Origin: Coriaria nepalensis
Taxonomy: Eukaryota > Streptophyta > Magnoliopsida > Cucurbitales > Coriariaceae
Assembly (NCBI GenBank): GCA_027186245.1
Contig: CP114489.1
Span: 441,501 to 505,500 of the forward strand
DNA length: 64,000 nucleotides
Direction of reading: 5' to 3'
Part shown: positions 10,669-21,654 of the stretch, one piece after another
Layout of the letters: each line of letters begins with the position of its first letter
How positions within the stretch are numbered: the stretch's first letter is position 1
Program-made: the position numbers and the translations under genes
The notes under the pieces: generated by a model
What the model was told of the DNA's origin: nothing
Databases searched by the model: none
What the model saw: the letters and a program-made list of their open reading frames with translations, nothing else

Positions 10669-12710
10669 ATGAAGCTTTATATCTCACCAAGCTTGAGGCA
10701 TCATATCACAATGTTACAGGGCAAGGGTGTAAGAGACTTCATCAGAGTTAAAGTTGGGTCAAGAAGGTTTTCATATAGAACTCTCATCTATTCCCTGTTG
10801 TTCTTCACCCTTCTTCTTCGATTTGCATTCGTATTGAAATCAGTCGATCACACAGTTGATGCAGATAGCAAGTGTTCAGCTATAGGTAACGCTACAAAAA
10901 GTGTTCTTTTCTAAACAACATTTTAAAGTGGTTTTTGTGTTTGATACTAAACTTGCTGATAATTCTGACTTAGGCTGCCTGGGAAAGAAATTAGGACCAC
11001 GAATCTTTGGGAGAAGACAAGAGTCAAATGTAAATTCTAAATCCCTGTAATCAAAGCTAGTCTAGTCAAATTTGTTTACTTACTGCAGTATTAATCTTAT
11101 TTTCGGATTCTGAAAGGTTCCGGAAGTGATTTACCAAATATTAGACAAACCCGTCGACAAAGATGAGTTACAAGGAAGATCTGATATCCCTCAGTCCTTA
11201 GAAGACTTCATGTCTGATATCAGAGAAAGCAATACAGATGCCAAAACATTTGCCGTCAAGCTCAGAGCAATGGTACTATTTTTCTTTAAAACGAATTTTC
11301 CCATGTAGGTTATAAATAATTTATGGTTTTTAAACAACCTTCTTGAAATTCTTCTCAGGTTAGCCTTCTTGAACAAAGAACCCGAAATGCGAAAATCCAA
11401 GAATACTTATATCGGCATGTAGCATCAAGCAGCATACCAAAACATCTCCATTGCCTTGCCTTAAGACTTGCCAATGAGCACTCTACTAATGCAGCTGCTC
11501 GCCTCCAACTTCCCTCTGCTGAGCTTCAACCAGCCCTCGTCAATAACTCCTACTTCCACTTTGTCCTTGCTTCAGACAACGTTCTGGCCGCATCTATTGT
11601 CGCCACATCCCTTGTTCAAAACTCGCTCCATCCCAAAAAGGTTGTGCTTCACATTATTACGGATAGAAAGACTTACTTTCCAATGCAAGCTTGGTTTTCT
11701 CTGCACCTTTTACTGCCTGCAATATTAGAAGTGAAAGCATTGCACCAGTTTGATTGGTATAAGAAGGGGAAGGTCTCAGTTTTAGAGGCAATGAAAAAGG
11801 ACCAAAAGGTTCGGTCCAGGTTTAGAGGCGGGTCCTCTGCTATTGTGGAAAATAACATTGAGAAACCTCAGGTTATTGCAGCAAAGTTGCAGGCACTTAG
11901 CCCCAAGTATAATTCCGTAATGAATCATATTCGTATACATCTTCCAGAGGTAAACTACTTTCCAAAAACAATAATAATAATAATTTAAGGGTTTCTAGCT
12001 AATATGATGAAATGAGCACAATTTTTATAATTTTGCAGCTGTTTCCTAGTCTTAGCAAGGTGGTGTTCTTGGATGATGATATAGTGATTCAAACCGATCT
12101 TTCAGCTCTATGGGATATAGACATGGAGGGAAAGGTCAATGGTGCTGTGGAAACATGTCGAGGCGAAGACAAGTTTGTCATGTCAAAGCGGTTAAAGAGT
12201 TACTTGAACTTTTCTCATCCGTTAATTGCTCAAAATTTCAACCCGAATGAATGTGCATGGGCTTATGGTATGAACATTTTCGATCTAGACGCTTGGAGAA
12301 AAACTAACATAAGCCTTACATACCATCACTGGCTAGAACAGGTAATTAAAGCCTTTTCATACCAAATTTGCTAAGAATAATAATAACATGTCCTTGTCTT
12401 TAATCACAAGTTTTCTTTTTTGCAGAACCTGAAATCAGACTTGAGTTTATGGCAGCTTGGCACATTGCCTCCAGGCTTAATAGCATTTCATGGACATGTC
12501 CATATTATCGATTCGTTTTGGCATATGCTCGGGCTAGGATATCAAGAAAATACGAGTATCTTAGATGCAAAAAGTGCAGGGGTTATACATTTCAATGGGA
12601 GAGCCAAGCCATGGCTCGAGATAGCATTTCCGCAACTTAGGCCATTGTGGGCAAAGTACATCAACTATACAGACAAGATTATCAAGAGCTGTCATATTAG
12701 GGCCACTTAG
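10669..12710 (+). CDS. GAUT12: GAUT12/IRX8 glycosyltransferase (GT8) of secondary-wall xylan synthesis
   Basis: Golgi type II membrane protein of the galacturonosyltransferase family, needed for glucuronoxylan reducing-end structures in secondary walls. Six exons: 10669-10885, 10974-11029, 11117-11272, 11359-11949, 12039-12341, 12426-12710, giving 535 residues, the same length as Arabidopsis GAUT12. The N-terminus MKLYISPSLRHHIT, the segment VKVGSRRFSYRT and a transmembrane segment (about residues 36-57) are GAUT12-like. GT8 hallmarks are HIITDRKTYFPMQAWFS, the metal-binding LDDDIVIQTDLS (DDD at 352-354), NGAVETCRGEDKFVMSKR, WAYGMNIFDL, HMLGLGYQ and HFNGRAKPWLEIA, ending in IKSCHIRAT. No damage is seen. 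A deleted Copia element lies just downstream. Confidence 0.96.
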
Positions 12711-12888
12711 ATTTGATTTTTTTTTCTCTTATAGACACACATATATATCAAACCTCGTGAATCACAATGAAGCATTTGTTGTACAGAGAGAATTCATTTT
12801 AAATGCAAGACGGTATAACAGCTCTGAGCTCGGATTGACTTCTTTACCGATAAATTTTGTTCATTCGTATATCAATCTTACGAGGCAT

Positions 12889-14140
12889 TGAAACCAGAAC
12901 ATCATAACTAAGGGTGGATGTATCATGTATAGATGGTGTAAAGGAAATGCCTCAAGCGTAAATGCTATGAGGTGATCTTTATTTATACAATAAATCTGTA
13001 CAACTATAAACAAGGAAATAATTTGAATATATACAATAAAAGGCAATATCCTAGAATTAAGGTGAATCAGTGATAGAAGCTAGAATCATGGAGAATCAAC
13101 TATCTTCTTGGTCACAATCAGGGGAAGCGGATTCTCCTCCAATATCCCCCCTTAAAGTTGGCGTGGGTGAAATGGGAAAAACGCACAACTTGCAACAATC
13201 CAACAGAAACTGCAATTTTGGCACCCCTTTAGTGAAGACATCGGCCAATTGAAGATGAGAGGGGACAAACCCGAGACTAAGGACCCGTCGAGCTACAAGT
13301 TCCCTCACAAAATGATAATCGATGTCAATGTGTTTGGAGCGAGACTTGGTGACCGGGTTGGAGGCAATAAAGATGGCACTTCTGTTATCGCATAACAATC
13401 TCGGAGGAGAGGGGAGTGTGATATGAAGCTCACAAAGAAGCTGAAGTGTCCAGGAAAGTTCAGCAGCAACAGAGGCTAGAGCACGGTATTCGGCTTCAGC
13501 ACTTGAACGAGCAACAGTAGTTTGCTTTTTGGAACACCACGAGATGAGACTTCGGCCGAAGTAAACAGCATAGCCTGTTGTAGAGCGCCGGGTAACAGGG
13601 CATCCGGCCCAATCTGCATCAGAGTAAGCGAGCAAAGTCGAAGAAGAATCTCGCGAGAGTTGTAAGCCATAATGATAGGTGCCCTTAACATATCGTAAAA
13701 TACGCTTCAAGGCACGGAAGTGATCAGTAGTAGGAGCATGCATATATTGACATATAGAGTTAACACTGTAAGATAAATCAGGTCTGGTAAGAGTTAAATA
13801 TTGCAAAGCTCCTGCAAGTGACCGAAACTGAGTGGCATCAGAATGAGCAGTTCCAGATTCAGTTAGATGAGATCCCACCAGAAAATGAGTGGAAATAGGT
13901 TTGCAATCCACCATGGTTGCTAATAGCACTAAGCTGATCACACAGAGAGCGAAAAGAACGAGCATATTCAAGAACACCACGAGAGCCTCGTTGCATCAGC
14001 TGGAGTTTGTCTTTCAATTGAATCTCCTGAGTCTTAGAGCTGTGTGAAAAAGAGGCTTCAAGAGCTAGCCAAATTATTCGGGTGTAGCTGAGAACTGTTC
14101 ATACCAGATCGAAATAGGTAGCCCAGGTTGTTTCTGAAAA
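12889..14140 (-). mobile_element. Internally deleted Ty1/Copia retrotransposon remnant
   Basis: On the minus strand, 13920 to about 13170 encodes a Copia RNase H/integrase-end segment: GALQYLTLTRPDLSYSVN, YSDADWAGCPVTRRSTTGY, SSAEAEYRALA, LLCDNRSAI, SKHIDIDYHFVRE and ADVFTKGV. Directly upstream, in another frame (about 14090-13915), is a gag segment with EIQLKDKLQLMQRGSRGVLE and YARSFRSLCDQLSAI. Everything between gag and RNase H is missing. After the coding part come a polypurine tract (about 13150) and a probable single LTR (about 12889-13148) with a TATA-like TATAAATAAAG. I find no second LTR, so the element is a truncated fossil. Confidence 0.88.
13096..13920 (-). pseudogene. Copia RNase H domain fragment
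   Basis: Open frame of about 270 codons with the end of the reverse transcriptase region and the complete-looking RNase H motifs of a Copia polyprotein. It has no start of its own, and protease, integrase and most of the reverse transcriptase are absent. It is only part of the deleted element and is not expected to act alone. Confidence 0.85.
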
Positions 14141-14720
14141 GAATCAAAACAAAGAAAAAAAAGACCAAGGATTTTACAAATAAAACAGCACCATTTTATC
14201 CTTATCTCATTCAAACGCAAAACCTCTTCTCCAATGTGTTGCTTCCTTAAAGGATGATACTCAAAAAGTATGTCAGCTTCTAAAATCGAGTTTTTGCTTT
14301 TGGCTCCTCTTTTTTAGGACAACGGGGTGGAGGCTCTGCAATTTTAAACATATCTAATCATTAACCTCGAATTACTTGTTTCTTTTTCTTGTTATTTGGT
14401 TGTTTATCACGTTCCCTTTAATCTTTGGACCCAAAAAATTAAAATTAAAAAAAGATCCATAAATCAGGAAGGGGATAACAAAAAAGTACCAAATGATCTA
14501 ACACAAACAAAAAGGGTTTTCATCAACCTGTTATTCAATGCTCGGCACAATCAGAGATTTGACAATAGGATATGAAGATTACAATATATTTCCATCACTA
14601 TACAATTTTCTAAGCCTGTATATGTTAGCTAGTAGGGGATCACTCATGTTTCATTCCAGAACAATAGCTACGCAGCTCTTGGTCAGAACAAGGAAAAAAA
14701 CCCGGTTATTTGGTTTAAAA
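14141..14720. other. Copia edge and kinesin 3' flank
   Basis: AT-rich sequence that should include the 3' UTR of the minus-strand kinesin (stop at 14721). No other gene is supported. Confidence 0.4.
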
Positions 14721-17700
14721 TCAACCGTAGCTTAATCGTGATTCTGTTGGCCGCATATTGGTCTGACGCCGAGGAGTACCGATCTCACAAGCATTGACCC
14801 GAGATGCAAACCGCAGGGAGCAGAGTGACTCACCTGTTGACGTGGGGTCCGGAGAGATGTTTACAAACATCAAGGTCTTTGAATCTCCACCAAGACATGG
14901 CTGGTTAAAAAAGGCATTGATTGTCAGAAACTATAGCGATTAGGGCAAGTACTTGCAAAATAAAAAAACAAAAATCTTTAGGTATTGACATTGCGTACCT
15001 GAAGAAGATAAGTGAGCTTGGAGTTTCTAAATGGTACATGCTCTTCCTTCTTTGCCAAGGCAAATATTACATCGCTTAAGGATGATAAACTTTTATTGAT
15101 AGCCTGATTGGAAATTGGAATAAAAAAGAAGAAGAAGATCATGAGCAGAATTTATCAATGTATGAAAGAAACAAAAGAATTCATAGTAGCTACGCTTGAA
15201 TACTTGAGTTTCTTTCAATCGGTCCCCTGTTGATCCGCTTTTAGAAAGTCGCTCACTTCCAGCAAGATCGATTAGATTCAGAACACCTTGTACTTGTTGC
15301 TCAGTGCTCTATTACAGAAACATACATGTAAGAAAATTAATGTAGCTTATTTGTAAAGAATAAAATTTTCATTTTAGTACCTCATTAACACCAAATATTC
15401 GGAGCGTGAACACAAAATGACTTCTTGAAGATTGCTCGTTCATTTGGGTTTTACCAACAGACCTATAAACAGATGAAAATCTGAGCATTAGATCTTCTTG
15501 AGAATTCTATCAAAATTCAGTTTGTTGCAGTAATTACCTGCTACGAGCAGCCTGATCTAAAAGATAGGAGACCTCTTTAGCACTTCGAACATCCACAACC
15601 GTTAGATCAGAGACATGCGTATTACCTGTCGGATCATGTTTGATTGCAAACTGCTTCCCGGCACTGCCTGGCTCAGATCGTGACACATCTGAAGATGACC
15701 GATTTGTTGAAAGCAAATCTCGAATTGTTTCGTTATATATTTCCAACATTGACACCTGAAAAATGCTTTAACAGTTCGGTAAATTTTACATATTAATTTA
15801 TTACAAGATCATTTTTCTTGTGTACATTATTCTCCTTACCTGCATTTCGTATTTCCAACCTTGAGGCTGAAGAAATTGCCTGGTCTGAAATATTTGTTCT
15901 AATGAACGTGGTATCAGACCTTTTTCCTCTATGAGCCCTGGCCTGCCCATCATGGTATAAGTCTTGCCCGAACCGGTCTGACCGTAGGCAAAGATACAAA
16001 CCTAAACAAAGTCGAAGTTCCCATCAACACTATCTTAAAAGGAATAGGCATAATGGAATTTATAAGAAAAAAAGCTTATAGCTCGATAGATCACCTTATA
16101 ACCATCTAGTGCACTTTGAACGAGCTGTGAAATTTCCACAAAGACATCCTCTTGTGTTGCGTCGGGCATAAAAACTCTGTCAAATGAGAAAGAATGTCTT
16201 TGGCCTGATGAAAAATGATGAATTAAGGATTATACATAATGCAGAATTAAGAGTTATATAGAATGTAAATAAATATACTCAAAAAGTTCTTTCTTAAGAA
16301 AAATACCACTTTGAGTTAAATCAATTCCTCTTCCAAGAGCCTCTACTGATGTGGGATAGGAGATAAACTTCCCATCAGAACTAAAAACCTCATCAGGCAA
16401 CAATGGCCGCACTCTACAGAATACTCGTATGTTTCCTTTTAGTTCCTATATAGTATAAGATAGACTGGTTAGACATGTAGGTTTTTGTACGTAATGGTAG
16501 AAGACGTGTGTGGCACAAGAGAATTACCAATATGGTATTGTGAAGTTTTTTTCGTAGCTTCTCGCCTTCTGTAAGCTTATTCTCTGCATCTGCAAGGCGA
16601 TTTTGCAACTCCATTATAAGTTTCTTTTGTTCTTCATATTCTGTTCTTGTCTCCAATACCGATAAATCAGATACCTGAAAAGCAATAAGAATACCCACAT
16701 GGTAAACATTTCGATCAATAGTAAACATGATTCACTTAGATTTCAAAATCCATTTATGGTCAGGACCTGAAGCTTGTCTTCTGCTGCTGAAAGATGATTC
16801 TGTAATGTCTTTAGATGGTTACTTTGCAAAGAACAAGTCGCCTGAAAAAAGATAAATTACCAATTTATCTAAGGAATGAAATGGGTAAAGATAAAAACAT
16901 CCTTAAAAAAGGATTACCTCTAGCTCATTTGTTTTTGTTCTCAGATCTTCCAACTCAGCGCTGGATTTTTCTGTAGACTCCTTGTACTTGACTACCTCAG
17001 CTGTTAATGACTGCACAAGTGACAGGTGACGATCTCGATCTTCCCTCACTTGTTGTAGTTCCCCTCTTAGGCATGAAACTTCATTCACCAATGCATCCTT
17101 TTCCTTTGTAGCTTCTTCTTGAGATGCCTAGTAAGTACAGTAAATAAAACCCATAAGCCAAAAATTTATTGAGATGTATAATCGCAAATAGAAAAAGGAG
17201 CTCACTTTAGAGAGAGTAAGTCGACCCCTTAGCAAGCTAAGATCCTCAACCATGGAGCCCTTCTCTTTCTCTATGCGTTTCAGATCATCTTCAACGGTTG
17301 AAAGCTCTGTGTGAAGTTTGCTGTTATACTGTTGTAAACTGGTTATGTAGTCCTGTAAGCGCTTGTACATTTCGTTTAGTGATGATATCTGCATAATCCA
17401 ATAAACAGAGGTCAATAACTTTTTCAAATATAGTAAGTGAGTCTTAGTTACATAGTCTTAAGTTTACCTTTTGATTAGCACTTGAGAGCTCTCTTTGAGC
17501 CCTTCCAAGCTCTTCTAAAAGAGAAGTTTGTGACCTCTCGATGTTCAATCTTGCCTCTTTCTCTTTACCAAGTGAGTCAATTGCATCCTGGTCAAGTCAG
17601 GTTCACAAAATTTTAGATATTTTCAAATTATGTTCAAAAGATAAAAATAATAATACAGAGCATAATGATTCTCAAAAAATTTTCTCTTCTTACCAACTTC

Positions 17701-18444
17701 TCTGATTCTTCTTTTATGAATTTGTCTTGTAAAGAAGAATAATTCCTTCTTAGTTCTGCAATGATCGTATTCAATTCTTCATCCTTATTCCTCAATAGAA
17801 TCTCTGTAATGCCGAAAAAGAATCAAATTACCATATTTACACTGAAAACAGAATTAGGAAGAAAATCAAGATACCAACGGCAACTATTTACCCATTTCGG
17901 TGAACTTCAACTCGGCCGATTCCATATTATCCCGTAGCTTCTCCTGCTCCGATAAGTAGCTAGACTCAAGCTCTTGGAACCATTTGATGCATAGCTTAAG
18001 CCTTCTAATGTATTCCACCATGTTGTCACATTTTTCCTAAGAAATTTCATAACTTTTAAATAAGGATCCAAAATGCAATCCACCTCAAGTAAAGTAAGAC
18101 TAATACTCCAGATAAAAAAAACCCATCAATGTCTAGCTTTTTTGTTCATTTCTAAAACAGAGAAGAGGCACACACACACAAAAAAAATAAAAAAGGTAAA
18201 TACTTTATATACTGTGAATCACCTTAAGCTCTTTAAAAGTACGGACCTTAAGGTTAAACTTGTCCTTCCTCCTGACTTTCTCATTCAACAAAGCTTCAAC
18301 ATCTTCTCTAGTGAACTCAATGCCACCGCATTCCGAACCAGCATAGCTCGTCGGAGCACTGTTCAGACCCAAATCTTGGCCGAAGCCGTTTTTGACGGGT
18401 GAAAAGGATAGCCGGGTCTTCCCGTTGGTCGCCGTCCCTACCAT
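14721..18444 (-). CDS. KIN14N: C-terminal-motor kinesin-14 (ATK2/ATK3, KatB/KatC type)
   Basis: Minus-end-directed microtubule motor for spindle and phragmoplast organisation. Sixteen exons from high to low coordinate: 18444-18247, 18036-17892, 17803-17694, 17587-17468, 17388-17206, 17127-16918, 16841-16767, 16674-16528, 16445-16307, 16204-16095, 16001-15840, 15755-15538, 15462-15381, 15308-15204, 15103-14999, 14900-14721. They join in frame to about 762 residues. The N-terminus [16 protein letters not shown] and [16 protein letters not shown] match the KatB/C subgroup rather than ATK1/5. A long coiled coil (about 75-395) is followed by the neck [14 protein letters not shown] and the motor, with P-loop GQTGSGKT (486-493), NEQSSRSH (614-621) and DLAGSE (647-652). 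KIN14M and KIN14N cannot be separated by eye; position favours ATK3. An in-frame ATG at 18525 would add a signal-like stretch and is rejected. Confidence 0.94.
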
Positions 18445-19248
18445 CTTCAGTTCAAACCCACTTGAGAGACCCACCCAGATCAGAGAAATGGAGACAAAAA
18501 CAAACAAGTACAAACTAAAACGCAACTTTGAGTGTGAAAGAAGACAAAAACCAAAAAAAAAAAAAAAATTATTGCAGTTGGAAGTGGAGGCTGGTTGTGA
18601 ATCTTACAAAGAAGGAAGAAGAAGAAGAAGAAGAAGAAGAGAGGTTAAAAGTTTGGTGTGGGGTCATGGATTGCATTCAAAGCTAACCGATTATGGATCA
18701 GAACCGTTGCTTTAACGAGCAGGAAAGATTGATGAGAGTGAGAATAATTAATTACTTATTCAGAATCAAAAAAGAAAAAAAAACAATTAGTATGTAAGAA
18801 AATGGTGAAAAGGACTGACTCTCTTTTAGATTTGGAGTTGGTAGTTTTTTGGGTTTTGGACTATTTGAGAAGGAAGCAGGTGGTACCATGTGACCCACTC
18901 CTTATAACATTACAATACAATATATATATATATAGAATTATACTATACACATACATTACATTACATTACTGCCTCTTCTTCCCTTTCAATTTCTTCATTC
19001 ATTTTAAAAAAATGACAAGAACCTGATCATATCATATCTATGAAATGACATATAGAGAATAAGGAATCTTCTTTATAAAAATAATAAAATAAAAATAAAA
19101 AAAGGTTGGAGAATATAAATGTAAAATATGATGATTACCCAATATTTGGGTAAAATAGTACCAATGGAAAAAGTAATCATTTTAACTTGTGATATAGATC
19201 TGTCGCAGTGATGTACATCTTTCCCATAAAAGGATACACGTCGGCAAG

Positions 19249-19283
<35 letters not shown>

Positions 19284-20819
19284 ATAGATCATAATCATTT
19301 GATTCGTGTCTTAACTCCCAGAAAGTGGAAAGAAGAAGGATCTGCTTCAAAATTTATGAAGATGGACCATTACCACAATAAGAGTTAGTGTCTTGTTGTT
19401 TATTGGATCTTTTTGAACAGTACTTATATTGCTTTTCTTTTTTCTCTTGCGTCAGATAGGGTTCATGAATCTTCTTCACTCTTATGATGTCCAGAAGCTT
19501 TTCTACCATTTCCATCTTTCTCTATTGTAAATAAGTCAGTAATATATAATCAAATGGATAGTAAAAATAATAAATAAATAATAAAAAAAGGAAAGAAAAG
19601 ACATTTGATATACCATCTCCACTGCATCATGGAATAAGATGCAAAGTTTGGTGGAATCTCAATTCGTTTGTTGGTGTTTCCTTCCTTCTTTCTTTCTGTC
19701 TTTTTCTTTTTTGGAGGCTTCTTCTTCATCCATGCTGGCAGGTACCTGCTTATAATTATCAGACACAAATATTATTTAGTAACCTAAAAATCATGCCAAA
19801 ATGTATGTACGTCATAGATCTGAAACCTTCTTTTACCAAAACCCAAGTAGACATCACAATTCTTTCTGTCTATTTCATTGATGCTAATGGACTGCCCTTT
19901 CTTTTTTCTTTTTCTTTTTCTTCTTCTTTTTCTTTTGTTTTTTGTGGCTAATCATGGGTGATTAGCAAGAAATCATGTCATTAGAAGACCAATCCAAACC
20001 TTATTGATACCGTACATATATATAGATGTGAACAATTATTATATGCATACGACTATAAAAACATAGTAAATCTAACTTTGAATAATATAAGTGCTATCAC
20101 TTATGAAAATCATATTTATATTTATATAAATAAATATAGTAGTTTAATTAAACAAAATGGTCAATGATTTGGTTAATTAGAGCTAATTCATTAATGGTAT
20201 AATGAGTGATTAAACGTTAATCAAAGGAAACACATGGCTGAGAATCTAGTGGCCATCTTCGGGACCGGACACTACTATGAGAGCATCAGTGCATACAGGA
20301 CTACTACAGCTATTGTCTTGGATTTATGCGGTCGAACTGTTTGACCAACTATATATCTCCGACAAGCTACTTGACCAACTAAACGTTAATACTACCTTGC
20401 CACGTGGCACACCAGTATAAACACACCAATTTGTGTTCTTCGGTTTGGTCGATGGGTTTAAGGCCTCAGAATGGGATTTTCTGGAAGCCCAATGGGCTAG
20501 TTGTAGTTGAATCATTCTCCATCAAAATGGGCTGGTAAGTTTTTTTTTTTTCTTTTCTGAACGAAGTTAGAGAAAAGACCAAAAGAAGGAGACCAACAAG
20601 CCTGCAGTCTGTGCGTCCTGCGATCTCTGCTTCATGCAATGTGGGGCAGCGAAAAAGGGCACGTAAAATAATTAGAAAACAAAAAACAAGAGAAAAAAAG
20701 AACCAAAACTTGCAGCCAAGTAATGTTCCCAGATTGGAGATTTAAGAAAAAACCAAAAATGGCATAAGAAAAGAAGACCAAAATGATGTGTTGGCAACTT
20801 TACAACTAAGACAATTCAT

Positions 20820-20869
20820 GCAAGCAAAGCGAGCGAGCGAGCAAGCAAAGCGAGCGAGCGAGCAAGCAA
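20820..20869. repeat. 21-bp direct repeat, 2.4 copies
   Basis: The unit GCAAGCAAAGCGAGCGAGCGA occurs at 20820-20840 and 20841-20861, with a partial third copy to 20869. It is unusually rich in CGAG compared with the AT-rich surroundings. Confidence 0.85.
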
Positions 20870-21142
20870 CGCGTCGGAGACTTGTAGGACTTGGTCACTG
20901 CCTGGCAACAGAAACTGCTGGGACGCGTTTGGAAGGAGAGACGTCGGCGTTGACCTTGTAAAACAATGACTTCTCTCTCAGACCTTAAATAATTTTCTGA
21001 AACTGTCCGATTAGTATGTTAAGGATGATTTAATTATCTGATTGTAAACATTAATTATTTCATATATACATATATATATATATATATGATAATTATCTGC
21101 TTGTAAATATACATATATACATATATATACACATGTATATGA

Positions 21143-21163
21143 TATATATATATATATATATCT
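21143..21163. repeat. (AT)n microsatellite
   Basis: Alternating TA run within a larger block of TATA/CATA repeats (about 21060-21163) upstream of the formin gene. Confidence 0.8.
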
Positions 21164-21654
21164 TTTGCACCGCTACGAAACCTTTTTGGTGTTTTGGTCA
21201 AAGCTCCTTCTGCTGGCGGATCCGGTCGGAATCAATAAAAATATAAACTTTCTAGCGTTTTTCACACTTGACCATTCTGGTTTTGTGGGGGGTTTTGATG
21301 GTTTGATTTAATCAGGGTTACTTAACAGTTTCGAGTATAACGACATTGCTTCACCTCCTTCTCAGCTCGCTTTTAGGAATTTTCCATCCCTCTGAAAATT
21401 TGCATCAGATTTGATTCTTCAAGTTTGGCGGTTTTTCGTGCCAGGTTTGATCCACTGAGTTCTATTCAAATTGAGTGCGAATATTTGATGCGAATGCGAT
21501 TTTCAATTTATAGGATGATCGTGAGAAAATCTGTCTGATTCTCACGATCAGATTTTGTGACGAAACTTAGCTTGAGCGATCTAAAAGGGTATTAATTGGG
21601 GTTTCCGCTTCTTTTAGAGTTTAGTCATTGATGAAATGAGAAGGATATTATGCG

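Larger units (their letters stand above)
18445..21654. other. Kinesin to formin spacer
   Basis: About 3.2 kb without a supported gene. It holds the kinesin leader with GAA repeats (18610-18645), a 29-base poly-A tract (about 19252-19280), AT-rich DNA, a 21-bp repeat (20820-20869), (AT)n tracts (21068-21087 and 21143-21163) and the formin 5' leader (about 21300-21654). Open frames here are short and low in complexity. Confidence 0.4.

Noticed and set aside
18445..18525. In-frame upstream start for the kinesin adding a signal-like hydrophobic stretch
   Set aside because: Kinesins are cytosolic and the family begins at MVG; the stretch is better read as 5' UTR.
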